64,000 nucleotides of DNA from positions 1 to 64,000 of the forward strand of contig CALUPW010000008.1 of assembly GCA_944322785.1 (NCBI GenBank), given 5' to 3'. The position numbers were made by a program, and so were the translations under genes. Below, in pieces: positions 42,551-52,511 of the stretch. Each line of letters starts with the position of its first letter. Position 1 is the first letter of the stretch. This DNA comes from Candidatus Gastranaerophilales bacterium (GTDB lineage Bacteria; Cyanobacteriota; Vampirovibrionia; Gastranaerophilales; Gastranaerophilaceae). The notes beneath the pieces are model-generated. The model made no database searches. It was not told where the DNA came from and saw nothing but the letters and a program-made list of their open reading frames with translations.

Positions 42551-43675
42551 ATGAATTTAAATAAAATTATAAAAAATATATTTATTACAACACTTGCGGT
42601 GTTAATATGCCTTATCTGGATAACGCCGGATACGGCTAATGCAACATCGCTAGATCAAAAGAAACGCCAGACAAGAGAAAAAATTAAACGTATTCAGCTT
42701 CTGGAAGGGCTTGAAAAGAACAAACTCTACAAAAACCAGCAAAGACTTGAAACAACACATTCAACACTTGCTAATACAAAAATTCAATACAATGCAATCC
42801 AGAACCAATTGAGCAAAATGGAAACACAACTTGCTATAGCGCAGACAGATTTTAACAATACTGATGCCCAGTTGAAAAACAGAATAAGACAGGTTTTTAA
42901 AAACCAGCGTCTGGGCATGTTTGAACTTATTTTGTCAGCTAAAGATTTAAATGCGCTTCTTGATGTTGTGTATTTTGAAAGAATTATCATTAAACGTGAT
43001 TATAAAAAAATGGTTGAGTTGAAAGATAAAGCAACAAAACTTGCCAAAATGAAAAAGGACATTGAAGCTCAAAAAATTGCACTAGCATCAACAATTGAAA
43101 ACATGAATTATCAGCAGCGGTCAATTAAACAGGCAATTGCGCAAAACCAGAGCATGATTAATAAACTTAAAACCGATAAGGCTTATTATCAAAAAGCAGA
43201 ACGGGAACTTGAACGACAATCGGAAAGCCTTCAAAAAATGATAAGCAAAGGTTATCAAAATTCAACGGTAAAAACATCTTCCGCTGGTTTTATGAAGCCG
43301 ATTGCAGGAAGAATAACTTCACCCTTCGGCTGGAGAACACACCCGATATTCAACAGCAGAACATTTCACTCAGGTGTCGATATCGGCGGACCTAATTACG
43401 GAAGCATAAGAGCTTCAAACGGGGGCAAGGTAATATATTCGGGCTGGTACGGCGGTTACGGCAAAGTAGTAATAATTGACCACGGAATCATAGGCGGACA
43501 TCCGATGACAACTTTGTATGCTCACATGTCAACAATAAAGGTAAACAACGGGCAGACTGTTACCAAAGGTCAGGTAATAGGACTTGAAGGCACAACAGGT
43601 TATTCAACCGGTCCGCACTGTCATTTTGAAGTAAGAATTAACGGCAAACCGAACAATCCGCTTAATTATATTTAA
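42551..43675 (+). CDS. EnvC-like M23 peptidase/murein hydrolase activator
   Basis: The 374-residue protein has a signal peptide (residues 1-31, cleavage near ANATS), a long coiled coil (about 35-235) and a C-terminal LytM/M23 domain. The domain shows GRITSPFGWRTHPIF, FHSGVDIGGP (metal H and D), TTLYAHMS and GPHCHFEVRINGKPNNP. The zinc ligands all look intact, so it could be an active endopeptidase, whereas EnvC itself is inactive. Coiled coil plus LytM places it with the division or wall-remodelling machinery. It lies between a membrane microprotein and the LptD-like gene. Confidence 0.88.
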   Translation: MNLNKIIKNIFITTLAVLICLIWITPDTANATSLDQKKRQTREKIKRIQLLEGLEKNKLYKNQQRLETTHSTLANTKIQYNAIQNQLSKMETQLAIAQTDFNNTDAQLKNRIRQVFKNQRLGMFELILSAKDLNALLDVVYFERIIIKRDYKKMVELKDKATKLAKMKKDIEAQKIALASTIENMNYQQRSIKQAIAQNQSMINKLKTDKAYYQKAERELERQSESLQKMISKGYQNSTVKTSSAGFMKPIAGRITSPFGWRTHPIFNSRTFHSGVDIGGPNYGSIRASNGGKVIYSGWYGGYGKVVIIDHGIIGGHPMTTLYAHMSTIKVNNGQTVTKGQVIGLEGTTGYSTGPHCHFEVRINGKPNNPLNYI

Positions 43676-43688
43676 AAGGGAGTTTTTG

Positions 43689-46022
43689 TTGAAAAAATCA
43701 GTTATCATAATGTTAATATCTTTAATGCTTCCGAATGCAGCATATGCATTTATGGATATGTATTATGATCCGGCTGTGGAAAGAACAAAAGAACAGCAGG
43801 AACTGGAAAATATCCAGCAGTTTTTTTACGAAAGCCCGATAAGCAAATTTGAGGTTAAAAATCAAGACGATAAATTTGATACAGGGATTTCCGAACTATA
43901 CGGTCCGATAACCAAAGACCTTAAAGGAATGCCCCTGTTTAAACAACTCCGGATAAAAATTTCAAATCACTACAGAATAAAAGCACATGAAGAAATGCTT
44001 GAAGAAAAAAGACTGCAGGAAGCATACCTGAAACAATTAGAAGAAGAACTTGATGATGAAACAACATTAGAAGAACTTCAAGAGGAAAATCTGCAAAATC
44101 TCCTTGATACTGCAAGCAAATCTCAAACTTCCGAAAAAAAAGAGAAAAAGAAATTCAACTTTTTTAAAAAAGACAAAGAGGATGAAACTCCGGAAATTGA
44201 AATAAAAGAAAAAAAAGATAATCCGCCGGATGAAACAGCAGTCGAAGATTTGGATGTTACAAAAATCGAAGGCGGAGTTAAACAAATTGAAGCGGAAAAA
44301 GATGTAATTCTTGACTGTGATGTTGTAAATTACCTTGAAGAAACAGGCGAAGTTGAAGCTCTGGGGCGTCCGACAATAAGTTTTCCGCCGCAGGATGTAA
44401 AAATTACGGCAGACAGGATAACATATAATGTCGAAAATAATATTTTAAAAGCTTTTGATAACGTTGAAGTTAACAAAGACGGCAACACAATGTACGGAGA
44501 TTTTCTTCAAATAAACATGAATGAAGAAAACGCTCTGATTACAAATCTGAAATCTGAGCAGATGAATATGACGGTCTATGCAAAAACCGCCAATGCATCC
44601 GATGATCTTGTAGTTTTAGAAAAAGGCTCAATTAAATCAGAGCATCCTTATGTTTTGCGGCTTCAAACCCAATTTATGAGAGTCAGAATAGACAAAATGG
44701 TTATTCCGGAAGCTGCACAGTCGCATTTTGATGATTTAATAGGCCATACAAAAGTTAAAGTCGTTGCGAAAGATATAAAAATAAATGCAAAAGAAGAGCA
44801 TGATGTAGTTACGGTAAAAGACGGCACCGTACAACTCGGTGATTCAAAATTATTCAACTTCAGAAGCTTCACGGTTCACACGAACAAAAATCACGGATAT
44901 GTAGAAACAAATATTCCGGAATTCGGATCCCGCTCGCAAATAGGTATGTTTGCAGGTCCGGGCTTTGCATTTGATACACCTTTTGCCTCAACAGTAAAAC
45001 TAATACCGTTTATCAATTATAAAGATGATATCGGAGTTGGCGGGGCTTTGCGTTATACAAGCGGAACAAACAGAACTGATATGATGTACGGAAGCGCCAA
45101 AGATGTTTTTGTATTAAGAGGACGTCAGTATCTGGACGACAAACTGTTTTTACAATACGGAGTTAATTCCTATATAAACGACTGGTGGATGGGACACCGT
45201 ATGGCAAAATATTTAGCAGAACTGGTTTATTCTGACAGAGTAACTTTGCGTGACTTCTGGGGTGAAGGACGTCCTTTGAACTTCAGCCACCGCATAACGG
45301 CAGGTTATATGCAGGACGGAGATGTAAATAAATTTGATTCGGCAATCAAATCCTCAGAACTGGGTACGATGCGTTTTAAATATATGGCGCAAATTATGCA
45401 GTCTTTGTATTCATACCACAACAGAGATAAAAGATTGCATCTGGATGCAGGACTTGCATTACAGGGGAGCGCAGCTTTATACGGAACCGGAGATACCCAG
45501 TTTGTCGGCAGAATAGGACCATATCTGCACACCCAGTATAAATACTGGATGCAGGATATAGCATATTTTCAATCGGGATATTCCGATGAGTCTCCGATAC
45601 CGAGATTTGATGCCTACCGTTACGGCAGATCAAACGTTTCAATAAGAGAGGCTCTGCGTGTAAACAAATATTTGACTCTTGCTTATGCAACATCAATAAA
45701 CCTTTCCGGAGATTCTCCAAACCATAAAGATATTCAAGAAAATGCATTTATTATCGCACTTGGTCCGGACGATTTTAAAGTAAGTTTCGGTTATGATTTT
45801 ATGAGAGAACAAACTTATTTTACAATTGCAATGGCATTAGATACAAAAGGGTCTTCTGTTGAATATGACCGCATGGAAATCCGGCATCCAGACAGATTGG
45901 GACAGGATAAGAAAAAATATGTAAAACCCGTAGTTTTTCCTGAAGATATCCCGCAAAGACCTGTCAAACGCACCTATGCAGAAGTTATTAATATAGAAGA
46001 TCCTAATAAAGAACAAATTTAA
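43689..46022 (+). CDS. LptD/OstA-like outer membrane LPS assembly protein
   Basis: A signal peptide (residues about 1-21) is followed by an acidic helical region (to about 200). An OstA/LptA-like beta-jellyroll comes next: CDVVNYLEETGEVEALGRPTI, ITADRITYNVENNILKAFDNV. About 400 residues of strand-rich, aromatic-rich sequence suit an outer-membrane barrel. LptD inserts LPS at the outer leaflet. At 777 residues the length fits. The start is TTG: TTG TTG occurs at 43686-43691 and the second is preferred because it is spaced about seven bases from GGGAG. It belongs to the run ending in lpxI and lpxB. Confidence 0.75.
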   Translation: MKKSVIIMLISLMLPNAAYAFMDMYYDPAVERTKEQQELENIQQFFYESPISKFEVKNQDDKFDTGISELYGPITKDLKGMPLFKQLRIKISNHYRIKAHEEMLEEKRLQEAYLKQLEEELDDETTLEELQEENLQNLLDTASKSQTSEKKEKKKFNFFKKDKEDETPEIEIKEKKDNPPDETAVEDLDVTKIEGGVKQIEAEKDVILDCDVVNYLEETGEVEALGRPTISFPPQDVKITADRITYNVENNILKAFDNVEVNKDGNTMYGDFLQINMNEENALITNLKSEQMNMTVYAKTANASDDLVVLEKGSIKSEHPYVLRLQTQFMRVRIDKMVIPEAAQSHFDDLIGHTKVKVVAKDIKINAKEEHDVVTVKDGTVQLGDSKLFNFRSFTVHTNKNHGYVETNIPEFGSRSQIGMFAGPGFAFDTPFASTVKLIPFINYKDDIGVGGALRYTSGTNRTDMMYGSAKDVFVLRGRQYLDDKLFLQYGVNSYINDWWMGHRMAKYLAELVYSDRVTLRDFWGEGRPLNFSHRITAGYMQDGDVNKFDSAIKSSELGTMRFKYMAQIMQSLYSYHNRDKRLHLDAGLALQGSAALYGTGDTQFVGRIGPYLHTQYKYWMQDIAYFQSGYSDESPIPRFDAYRYGRSNVSIREALRVNKYLTLAYATSINLSGDSPNHKDIQENAFIIALGPDDFKVSFGYDFMREQTYFTIAMALDTKGSSVEYDRMEIRHPDRLGQDKKKYVKPVVFPEDIPQRPVKRTYAEVINIEDPNKEQI

Positions 46023-46023
46023 A

Positions 46024-46647
46024 ATGGAATTACAAGAATTAAAAAACGAACTTATTAAATACGGGAAGCTATCCGGCGAAAAAAATTTTACACCGGGGAT
46101 TTCAGGCAATATGTCCGCAAGATTCGGTGATAAAATTTTGATAACAACATCAGGCTCCGCAAACGGATATCTGGAAGATGACGAACTTGTCTTAATTGAT
46201 TTTGACGGGAATTTAATTGAAGGTAGCCAAAAACCTTCAAGCGAAAAAATGCTTCATGTAGAATACTATAAACAAAGACCTGATATAAACTACATTCTGC
46301 ATATGCATTCACCTTATCTAAGCACGTTTGCGGCATGCAAAAAAGCTCTGGATGAACCAATTATGCCGGAAAATATCTTTTATTTCGGCGAAATCCCGCT
46401 TGCGGAATACGGACTTCCGTCATCTGCGGATCTGGTTTTAAAAACATCAAAATATTTTAAAAATTATAACGTAATTCTTATGGCAAATCACGGAATGATT
46501 ACTGCCGGAAAAACAATACAAGAAGCTTACCTGAATCTTGAACTTGCCGAAAGTTACGCTCAGGTTGTACTTCAAACAAAACTTCTCGGCGGAGCTTCAT
46601 TATTAAACGAAAAAGAAGTTTTGGAAATTAATTCATTAAAAAAATAA
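46024..46647 (+). CDS. Class II aldolase/adducin-family protein
   Basis: The 207-residue protein matches the FucA/AraD fold: GISGNMSARFGDKILITTSGS (phosphate/substrate loop), the zinc pair in ILHMHSPYLS, and the third histidine in ILMANHGMITAG. SSEKMLHVEYYKQRP and a C-terminal helix also fit. It starts one base after the LptD-like stop. Candidate activities are fuculose- or ribulose-phosphate aldolase, or methylthioribulose-phosphate dehydratase; sequence alone does not decide. Its place in an LPS gene run suggests sugar-phosphate metabolism. Confidence 0.85.
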   Translation: MELQELKNELIKYGKLSGEKNFTPGISGNMSARFGDKILITTSGSANGYLEDDELVLIDFDGNLIEGSQKPSSEKMLHVEYYKQRPDINYILHMHSPYLSTFAACKKALDEPIMPENIFYFGEIPLAEYGLPSSADLVLKTSKYFKNYNVILMANHGMITAGKTIQEAYLNLELAESYAQVVLQTKLLGGASLLNEKEVLEINSLKK

Positions 46648-46684
46648 TTGTGATAAAATAACAGTAAAAAGAGGAAATATAAAA

Positions 46685-47506
46685 GTGTCATTAATGTTAG
46701 AAAACAAACAGGGATTAATAGCAGGAGACGGTATTTTACCGGTAAAAATGGCTCAATATGCCAAAGAAAACGGATTTGAAGTCATTTGCATATCTCTTGC
46801 AAAAGACAACCGTGCAAAACTAAAAAAATATTGCTCTAAAGTTTACGACTGCCATCCCGGTGAAATAAATAAAATCGAACATATTCTTACAACCGAGGAA
46901 ATAAAACAGGCAACTTTTCTCGGAAAAGTTCACAAACGGGTTTTATTACAGCTTCACAAATTTGATGCCCGCGCAATTGAACTTTTAAAACAAATAAAAA
47001 GATTAAATGATGATGAGGTAATGCTTCTTATCGTCAGCGAATTTGAAAAACACGGAATTACGGTTCTTGACCAGACAATTTTTATCAAAAATCTTATGAT
47101 TCCGGCCGGTGTTCTCGGCAAAAATAAGCCGACGGAAGAACAGATTCAGGATGTAAATTACGGCTTCTGGCTCGCAAAGGAAATGGGGAAAATTGATGTC
47201 GGGCAATCAGTTGTAATCAAAGATAAAATGGCAATGGCTGTCGAAGCAATTGAAGGAACCGATATGTGCATCAAACGTGGAGCAAAATTTGCCAAACACG
47301 GCGCTGTTGTCGTAAAAGTTGCAAAACCACATCAGGACAAACGTTTTGATATCCCTGCCGTCGGACTCCGTACCTTAAAAACAATGAAACGTTATAAAGC
47401 AGCACTTCTTGCTGTTGAAGCAAATGAAACAATTATTGTAAATCAGGAAGAAGTAATTAAATTTGCGGATGAAAATAACATTGTATTAATGGCAGTAAAT
47501 TCATGA
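46685..47506 (+). CDS. lpxI: UDP-2,3-diacylglucosamine pyrophosphatase LpxI
   Basis: LpxI hydrolyses UDP-2,3-diacylglucosamine to lipid X in lipid A synthesis, replacing LpxH in many non-gammaproteobacteria. The 273-residue protein shows the N-terminal GLIAGDGILPVKMAQYAKENG and the DUF1009 C-terminal half with DVGQSVVIKDKMAMAVEAIEG, GTDMCIKRGA and FDIPAVGLRTLKTM. It starts at GTG, nine bases after GAGGA. It overlaps lpxB by 4 bases (ATGA), and the two enzymes act in succession. Confidence 0.94.
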   Translation: MSLMLENKQGLIAGDGILPVKMAQYAKENGFEVICISLAKDNRAKLKKYCSKVYDCHPGEINKIEHILTTEEIKQATFLGKVHKRVLLQLHKFDARAIELLKQIKRLNDDEVMLLIVSEFEKHGITVLDQTIFIKNLMIPAGVLGKNKPTEEQIQDVNYGFWLAKEMGKIDVGQSVVIKDKMAMAVEAIEGTDMCIKRGAKFAKHGAVVVKVAKPHQDKRFDIPAVGLRTLKTMKRYKAALLAVEANETIIVNQEEVIKFADENNIVLMAVNS

Positions 47507-48636
47507 GTATAAAAAAAGTTTTTATCATAACCGGTGAACATTCAGGCGATATCCATGCATCAAAAGTTGCAAGACAATTATTTGAACTTAATCCGGACAT
47601 AACAATTGAAGGTGTTGGCGGTGAAAATCTGAAATCTGCCGGCGTTAAACTTTTTTCCGATCACAAAAAAATGGGAGCCGTAGGAATTTCTCCTTCTATA
47701 ATTTTCAGCCACTATATTCTCGGTAAAAAAATTGTTGATTATCTCACAAAAGAATTTAAGCCTGATATTGTTATTTTGACGGATTACGGCGCATTCAACC
47801 TCTCGATTGCAAAATTTTTAAAAAAGGCAGGAATAAAATTGTTTTATTATATCCCCCCGCAGGTTTGGGCTAGCCGTAAATGGCGAATAAAAACAATCAA
47901 AAAATACATTGACGAAGTTCTTTGTATTTTTCCGTTTGAAAAAGAAATGTATGAAAAATACGGAATAAAGACACATTACTGCGGTCACCCTCTTGTTTCA
48001 CAGCTTCCGGAAAAAGCAGACAAAACAGCTTTCTTTGAAAAATACGGACTTGATAAATCAAAAAAACTCGTTGCAATATTTCCGGGCTCAAGAAAATTTG
48101 AACTCCAGCAATTGATGAATATTTTTGTGAAAACCGCCAAAAATCTGGAAACTCTTCATTCTGACATACAGTTTGTTATTTCACATGCGCCGAATTTGTC
48201 TGATGAAGTGTTTGATAAATATTTAAAAAATACGGATTATAAAGTTATAAAAGGCGACAATCAGGCACTTCTGAGCGTTTCGGATGCTCTGATTCTTGCA
48301 TCAGGCACAGTCGCTCTTGAGGCAGCCATTTATCAAACACCAATGATAATCGCATACAGAGGGCCATGGGTATTCTATTTGATTTACCTCCTTGTAAGAT
48401 GTATAAAAATGGTTTCGCTGCCCAATATCATTGCAGGAAAAATAATTGTACCCGAAATTATTCAGGGTAATCTGAATGTTTCAAATATTACCTATGAAAT
48501 TGAAAAGATACTTTATGACAACACTTACCGGAAAAACTATATTGAGCAGCTCTCGCATATAAAAAATCTTTTGTCCGACAAAGTTTCATCTTATGAAGCT
48601 GCGGTTGAAATCAACAAAACACTCGAAAATTGTTAA
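47503..48636 (+). CDS. lpxB: Lipid-A-disaccharide synthase
   Basis: LpxB joins UDP-2,3-diacylglucosamine and lipid X to make the lipid A disaccharide, a GT19 glycosyltransferase at the inner membrane. The 377-residue protein has the expected ITGEHSGDIHASKVA near the start, GVGGENLKSAG, YYIPPQVWASRKWR, GHPLV, AIFPGSRKFELQQL and ALILASGTVALEAA. It is coupled to lpxI by overlap, and its product feeds the Kdo/heptose/ligase genes elsewhere in the window. Confidence 0.96.
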   Translation: MSIKKVFIITGEHSGDIHASKVARQLFELNPDITIEGVGGENLKSAGVKLFSDHKKMGAVGISPSIIFSHYILGKKIVDYLTKEFKPDIVILTDYGAFNLSIAKFLKKAGIKLFYYIPPQVWASRKWRIKTIKKYIDEVLCIFPFEKEMYEKYGIKTHYCGHPLVSQLPEKADKTAFFEKYGLDKSKKLVAIFPGSRKFELQQLMNIFVKTAKNLETLHSDIQFVISHAPNLSDEVFDKYLKNTDYKVIKGDNQALLSVSDALILASGTVALEAAIYQTPMIIAYRGPWVFYLIYLLVRCIKMVSLPNIIAGKIIVPEIIQGNLNVSNITYEIEKILYDNTYRKNYIEQLSHIKNLLSDKVSSYEAAVEINKTLENC

Positions 48637-48715
48637 TATAATTTAATGATTTTAAACCTAAAAAAGCAAAAAACACAGCTTTAAAACGTTTATTAAAACA
48701 GGTAGATGTTTTGTT

Positions 48716-50377
48716 ATGACAGAAGCAGTAAGTTTAGGACAATCAAATAAAATTCAAAATCCGTTTGCCGAATTTAATACTCAGCAGACGAAATATTATT
48801 TTACGACACCGACTCTGCCAGAATCGACAGACTGTTTTTTGCCGGAAAAAGCAAAGGAAGAAAAAGAAACAAGCAATCTGGGGAAGAAAATAGCCTTTTC
48901 CGCACTCGGGGTAGGTGCAGGAATATTGTTCCTTATGAGAGGTTTGCCCAAAAATGCCTACAAAACAATTGAAAAATGGACTACAAAACTTGAAAATAAC
49001 ATTCAAACATCAAGAATGTCTGGAAACGTCGGCAAACTAGAAGAATTTTATACATTTACTTTAAACAAGCTCGGAACCTTTCTGGGCAAAGCAAAAAGCA
49101 TAAACAACTTTGTCTGTATAAAAGACATTTCATTTAAAAAGCTTATGTTCAAAAACAAATTTACCGCAAAAATTCATCAAAAAATAACAGATGTTTACGA
49201 ATCAATCGGTAAAAGAACTGTCAGTAAATCTTATGACAAAGCAAAATCCAAAATTTTTAAGATGTTTCAGACATTTGAAGATTACGATGACAAAATTCTT
49301 TTAAATACACGAAACGGAGAGGAAATTATTGAAGGAAAAACCGTTAAAGAATGGCTTGATGAAATTGAAAATCTCAAAACAAACATAAGAAGAACCTGGA
49401 ATGCTAATTTCGGGCAGCGTGCTCGCAAACAAAGATATGAACAGATACAAACAGCAGTAAGATCTTTACCCGAGGATGTCTGGGGTGCAACTGTCGGCAA
49501 AATGGATAATTTCAAGAAAAAAGAACTTTATGAAACATTTATTGCCGAAGAACAGCTTGCGGGCAAAAAATTAAAGTTGATAAACGATGCAAAACAATCA
49601 AGATATATAATAACACGTGATATTGATGATATTTATAACAGCACAATTGATGTCGTAAGCAATATAACATCTTTTGTAAATCCAAAAGATCAAACATCCC
49701 GTGATATAATCAAATCTCTGCGTCTTGAACTCGAAAAATACAAAAAGCTTGCAGGCTATGGGGAGGCCAAACAACGAATAGACATAGACGATAAAATTCA
49801 TACTCTTTTAAAAAAGCTTTCAGCCACAATAAAAGAAAATCAAAATATCTACAAATATGACACCGAAACCGTAACCCAGCTTGCCTCAAATATCGACGGC
49901 ATAAATAAAATTTTAGGCACCAACGGAAAAGGTGCCTTACAGGAGATTTTGACAATCTACAAAAAATTGATGTCAAGAGAAGACTACAACAAACTTAAAG
50001 AAACATCTGCCCGAACCGTCAAATACATTGATGATGCAATAACAAAAGAAACAGACAGCTTTTTTGATATGATGCGGGATTTAAAAATGGGTTCGGCACC
50101 GACTGATATTCTGTCAATTCTTGCTGCAATCGGGGCAATAGGAATCGGACTTTCAAAAGCCGAAAATAAAGACCAGCAAAACACGGTTCTGTTAAAAGCC
50201 GGAATTCCGGCAGTCGGTGCCATTGCAACCTCACTTTATTTTTCGGCAAGTCTTGTATCAGGCGGACGGGCAATGCTTTACGGTGCAATTTCAGGTATGC
50301 TGATAAGCAAAGCCGGTTCAATGCTTGACGATTACCGTAAAAAACATTTTCCCGTAAAAGAAACCTTTAAAAAATAA
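48716..50377 (+). CDS. Large membrane protein of unknown function, 553 aa
   Basis: There is one hydrophobic segment near residues 60-76 (IAFSALGVGAGILFLM), a central helical and lysine-rich region of about 370 residues, and a hydrophobic C-terminal part near 460-535 with glycine-rich helices (SILAAIGAIGIGLS, GIPAVGAIATSLYFSASLVSGG). It has no signal peptide and no known domain. Its general build is like the unknown proteins at 2022-4112, 8647-11898 and 61511-64000, though direct similarity is weak. It lies between lpxB and the dGTPase gene. Confidence 0.75.
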   Translation: MTEAVSLGQSNKIQNPFAEFNTQQTKYYFTTPTLPESTDCFLPEKAKEEKETSNLGKKIAFSALGVGAGILFLMRGLPKNAYKTIEKWTTKLENNIQTSRMSGNVGKLEEFYTFTLNKLGTFLGKAKSINNFVCIKDISFKKLMFKNKFTAKIHQKITDVYESIGKRTVSKSYDKAKSKIFKMFQTFEDYDDKILLNTRNGEEIIEGKTVKEWLDEIENLKTNIRRTWNANFGQRARKQRYEQIQTAVRSLPEDVWGATVGKMDNFKKKELYETFIAEEQLAGKKLKLINDAKQSRYIITRDIDDIYNSTIDVVSNITSFVNPKDQTSRDIIKSLRLELEKYKKLAGYGEAKQRIDIDDKIHTLLKKLSATIKENQNIYKYDTETVTQLASNIDGINKILGTNGKGALQEILTIYKKLMSREDYNKLKETSARTVKYIDDAITKETDSFFDMMRDLKMGSAPTDILSILAAIGAIGIGLSKAENKDQQNTVLLKAGIPAVGAIATSLYFSASLVSGGRAMLYGAISGMLISKAGSMLDDYRKKHFPVKETFKK

Positions 50378-50460
50378 CCTTATTAATACAAACGGTGTAA
50401 CATAAAGTATTTTGTTTTTGTTATAATTCATCTGCAAGGTAGAATTTTTTGAGAAGATTT

Positions 50461-51492
50461 ATGACTACAACCGAAAATAAAACAATAAGAGAAAATTTAG
50501 AACAAAGAGAGATTGATTATTTAAGTGAATTTGCAACAAAAAGCAGATTTTCCAAAGGACGCAAAATAAAGGAAGAAGAATGTGTATTAAGAACCTGTTT
50601 TCAACGTGACAGGGACAGAATACTTCATTCAAAAGCTTTTCGCCGTCTAAAACATAAAACACAGGTATTTTTATCACCGTTTGATGATCATTTTAGAACT
50701 CGATTGACGCATACTCTTGAAGTTTCACAAATTGCAAGGACAATTGCAAGAGCACTAAATTTTAACGAAGATTTGACAGAGGCAATTGCACTGGGACATG
50801 ATCTCGGGCATACCCCTTTCGGACATTGCGGAGAAGGAGTTTTAAACGAACTTGTAAAAGACGGATTTCATCACAACATTCAAAGTGTCAGAGTTGTCGA
50901 GATTTTGGAAAATCTAAATCTTTGCGAGGAAACAATCGACGGAATTTTGACTCACACCTGGGGTTACAAACCAAATACACCGGAAGCTCAGATTGTACAG
51001 CTTGCAGATAAAGTCGCCTATATAAACCATGACATTGAAGATTCAATACGTGCCGGTATTATTTCCGAAAGTGATTTACCAAAAGATTGTATAAACTATT
51101 TTTCATCAATCCAAAGCAAACGGCTTAATAAAATGATATATGAAATTATAAACAACTCACTCGGCAAGCCGACAGTTTCAATGAGTGAGGAAGGCTGGGG
51201 ATATACAACAGAACTCCGAAAATGGATGTTTGAAAATGTCTATATGGATTCACCGGCAAAATTAGAGGAAAGCAAAGCCCGTAACGTCATACGGGAACTG
51301 TTTTTTCTATATTCGGACAAGCTTAAAAACATCTGTGATGAATCAAGAATTGAAAGGATAGTGACTGATTATATTTCCGGTATGACAGACCGGTATGCTA
51401 TCGAAAAATACAAAGAACATTTTATTCCGACAGGCTTTCATACGAGCGCAAAAGACGACTATTTGTATAAACTTGCCAATATGATTGAATAA
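50461..51492 (+). CDS. dgt: dGTPase-like HD-domain triphosphohydrolase
   Basis: Such enzymes cleave dGTP to deoxyguanosine and triphosphate. At 343 residues it is the short bacterial type. The HD residues are intact: RTRLTHTLEVSQIA (H84), LGHDLGHTPFGHCGE (H113, D114, H117) and later LADKVAYINHDIED (D of the motif). The N-terminal FQRDRDRILHSKAFRRLKHKTQV is also characteristic. The ATG at 50461 is preferred over an in-frame TTG 12 bases earlier. It may control nucleotide pools or restrict phage DNA. Confidence 0.9.
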   Translation: MTTTENKTIRENLEQREIDYLSEFATKSRFSKGRKIKEEECVLRTCFQRDRDRILHSKAFRRLKHKTQVFLSPFDDHFRTRLTHTLEVSQIARTIARALNFNEDLTEAIALGHDLGHTPFGHCGEGVLNELVKDGFHHNIQSVRVVEILENLNLCEETIDGILTHTWGYKPNTPEAQIVQLADKVAYINHDIEDSIRAGIISESDLPKDCINYFSSIQSKRLNKMIYEIINNSLGKPTVSMSEEGWGYTTELRKWMFENVYMDSPAKLEESKARNVIRELFFLYSDKLKNICDESRIERIVTDYISGMTDRYAIEKYKEHFIPTGFHTSAKDDYLYKLANMIE

Positions 51493-51557
51493 ATTTATCC
51501 TCAAGCATAACCGGCAGGGCAATTTATAAAAATGTTTAAAATAATAACATTATCGGT

Positions 51558-52511
51558 ATGAAAGAATTTTTAACTTCACCGATAACAAAAACCACATCAA
51601 GAATTGCACTTGTAATTTTCATAGTTTTAAGCACCTTGATGTGCGTGTACAGATTTAAAACATATACCTACCTGACGGTTGTTTTTAATGAAGCAAGACC
51701 TGTCCGTAATAAAATTCCTGTTTATTATAAAGGCTATAGAATAGGAAAGGTTGAAAAAATCAAACCGAGTAATGATTTTAAATCAACTATGGTAACAATT
51801 GTTCTTTACCCAAAACATTTAAAACTTCCGATAAACACAACGGCGCTTTTGACCCGTGAAAAAAGAGAACGGCGTGAAATCGATTTTATAAATTTGATTT
51901 ATCCTGATGAGCCTTCAGATATTTCTTTAAGAAGCGGCGACAGGATAAACGGTTTTACCACGGTTGATATTGAAAGTTATTTTTCGACAAAAGCAATATC
52001 CGGCGACCTTGATAAAATAACAAACAATGTTAACGAGCTTATTGAAAGTCTTAATGCAACCAGCAAAGCTCTTACAATGTTAATGGATGTTCTGACCGAA
52101 ACCGTTAATGAAAACCGCCCGTCAATAAAAATTATGACAGGAAATCTTGCAAAAATGTCGGATAGTTTAAGAATTTTTGCATACAAATTAAACATTTCAA
52201 TAAATGAACGCCAGCTTCAAAATACTTTTACAAATTTTGATAAAACTTCATCTAATGCAGTAATCACAACAGGCAATCTTGACGGAATTACCAGAAACAT
52301 AAATATTTTTACGGATGATTTGAATAAAAATTCACCCGAAATTTCAAAAACTATTTCAAATGCTGAAATGATAACAGGTAACATTGCCGAAATCACAAAC
52401 GGTGTCAAAAACACTCTTTCTCAAAATTTCGGCGGATTAAGACTGATTTTCGGAAAACCTGTTAAAAACAATTGTTATAAAAATTGCAATCCGTGCAGAC
52501 ATTGTAAATAA
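51558..52511 (+). CDS. MCE/MlaD-family lipid transport protein
   Basis: The 317-residue protein has one N-terminal membrane helix (about residues 15-33) and an MCE domain near 38-125 (LTVVFNEARPVRNKIPVYYKGYRIGKVEKI, SGDRINGFTTVDIE). A long helical region follows (about 140-285) with internal similarity between its TGNLAKMSDS, TGNLDGITRN and TGNIAEITNG stretches. The C-terminus is cysteine-rich (NNCYKNCNPCRHCK). MCE proteins form rings that carry lipids between membranes. No Mla ATPase or permease is adjacent. The cysteine tail is unusual and might bind metal or form disulfides. Confidence 0.85.
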   Translation: MKEFLTSPITKTTSRIALVIFIVLSTLMCVYRFKTYTYLTVVFNEARPVRNKIPVYYKGYRIGKVEKIKPSNDFKSTMVTIVLYPKHLKLPINTTALLTREKRERREIDFINLIYPDEPSDISLRSGDRINGFTTVDIESYFSTKAISGDLDKITNNVNELIESLNATSKALTMLMDVLTETVNENRPSIKIMTGNLAKMSDSLRIFAYKLNISINERQLQNTFTNFDKTSSNAVITTGNLDGITRNINIFTDDLNKNSPEISKTISNAEMITGNIAEITNGVKNTLSQNFGGLRLIFGKPVKNNCYKNCNPCRHCK

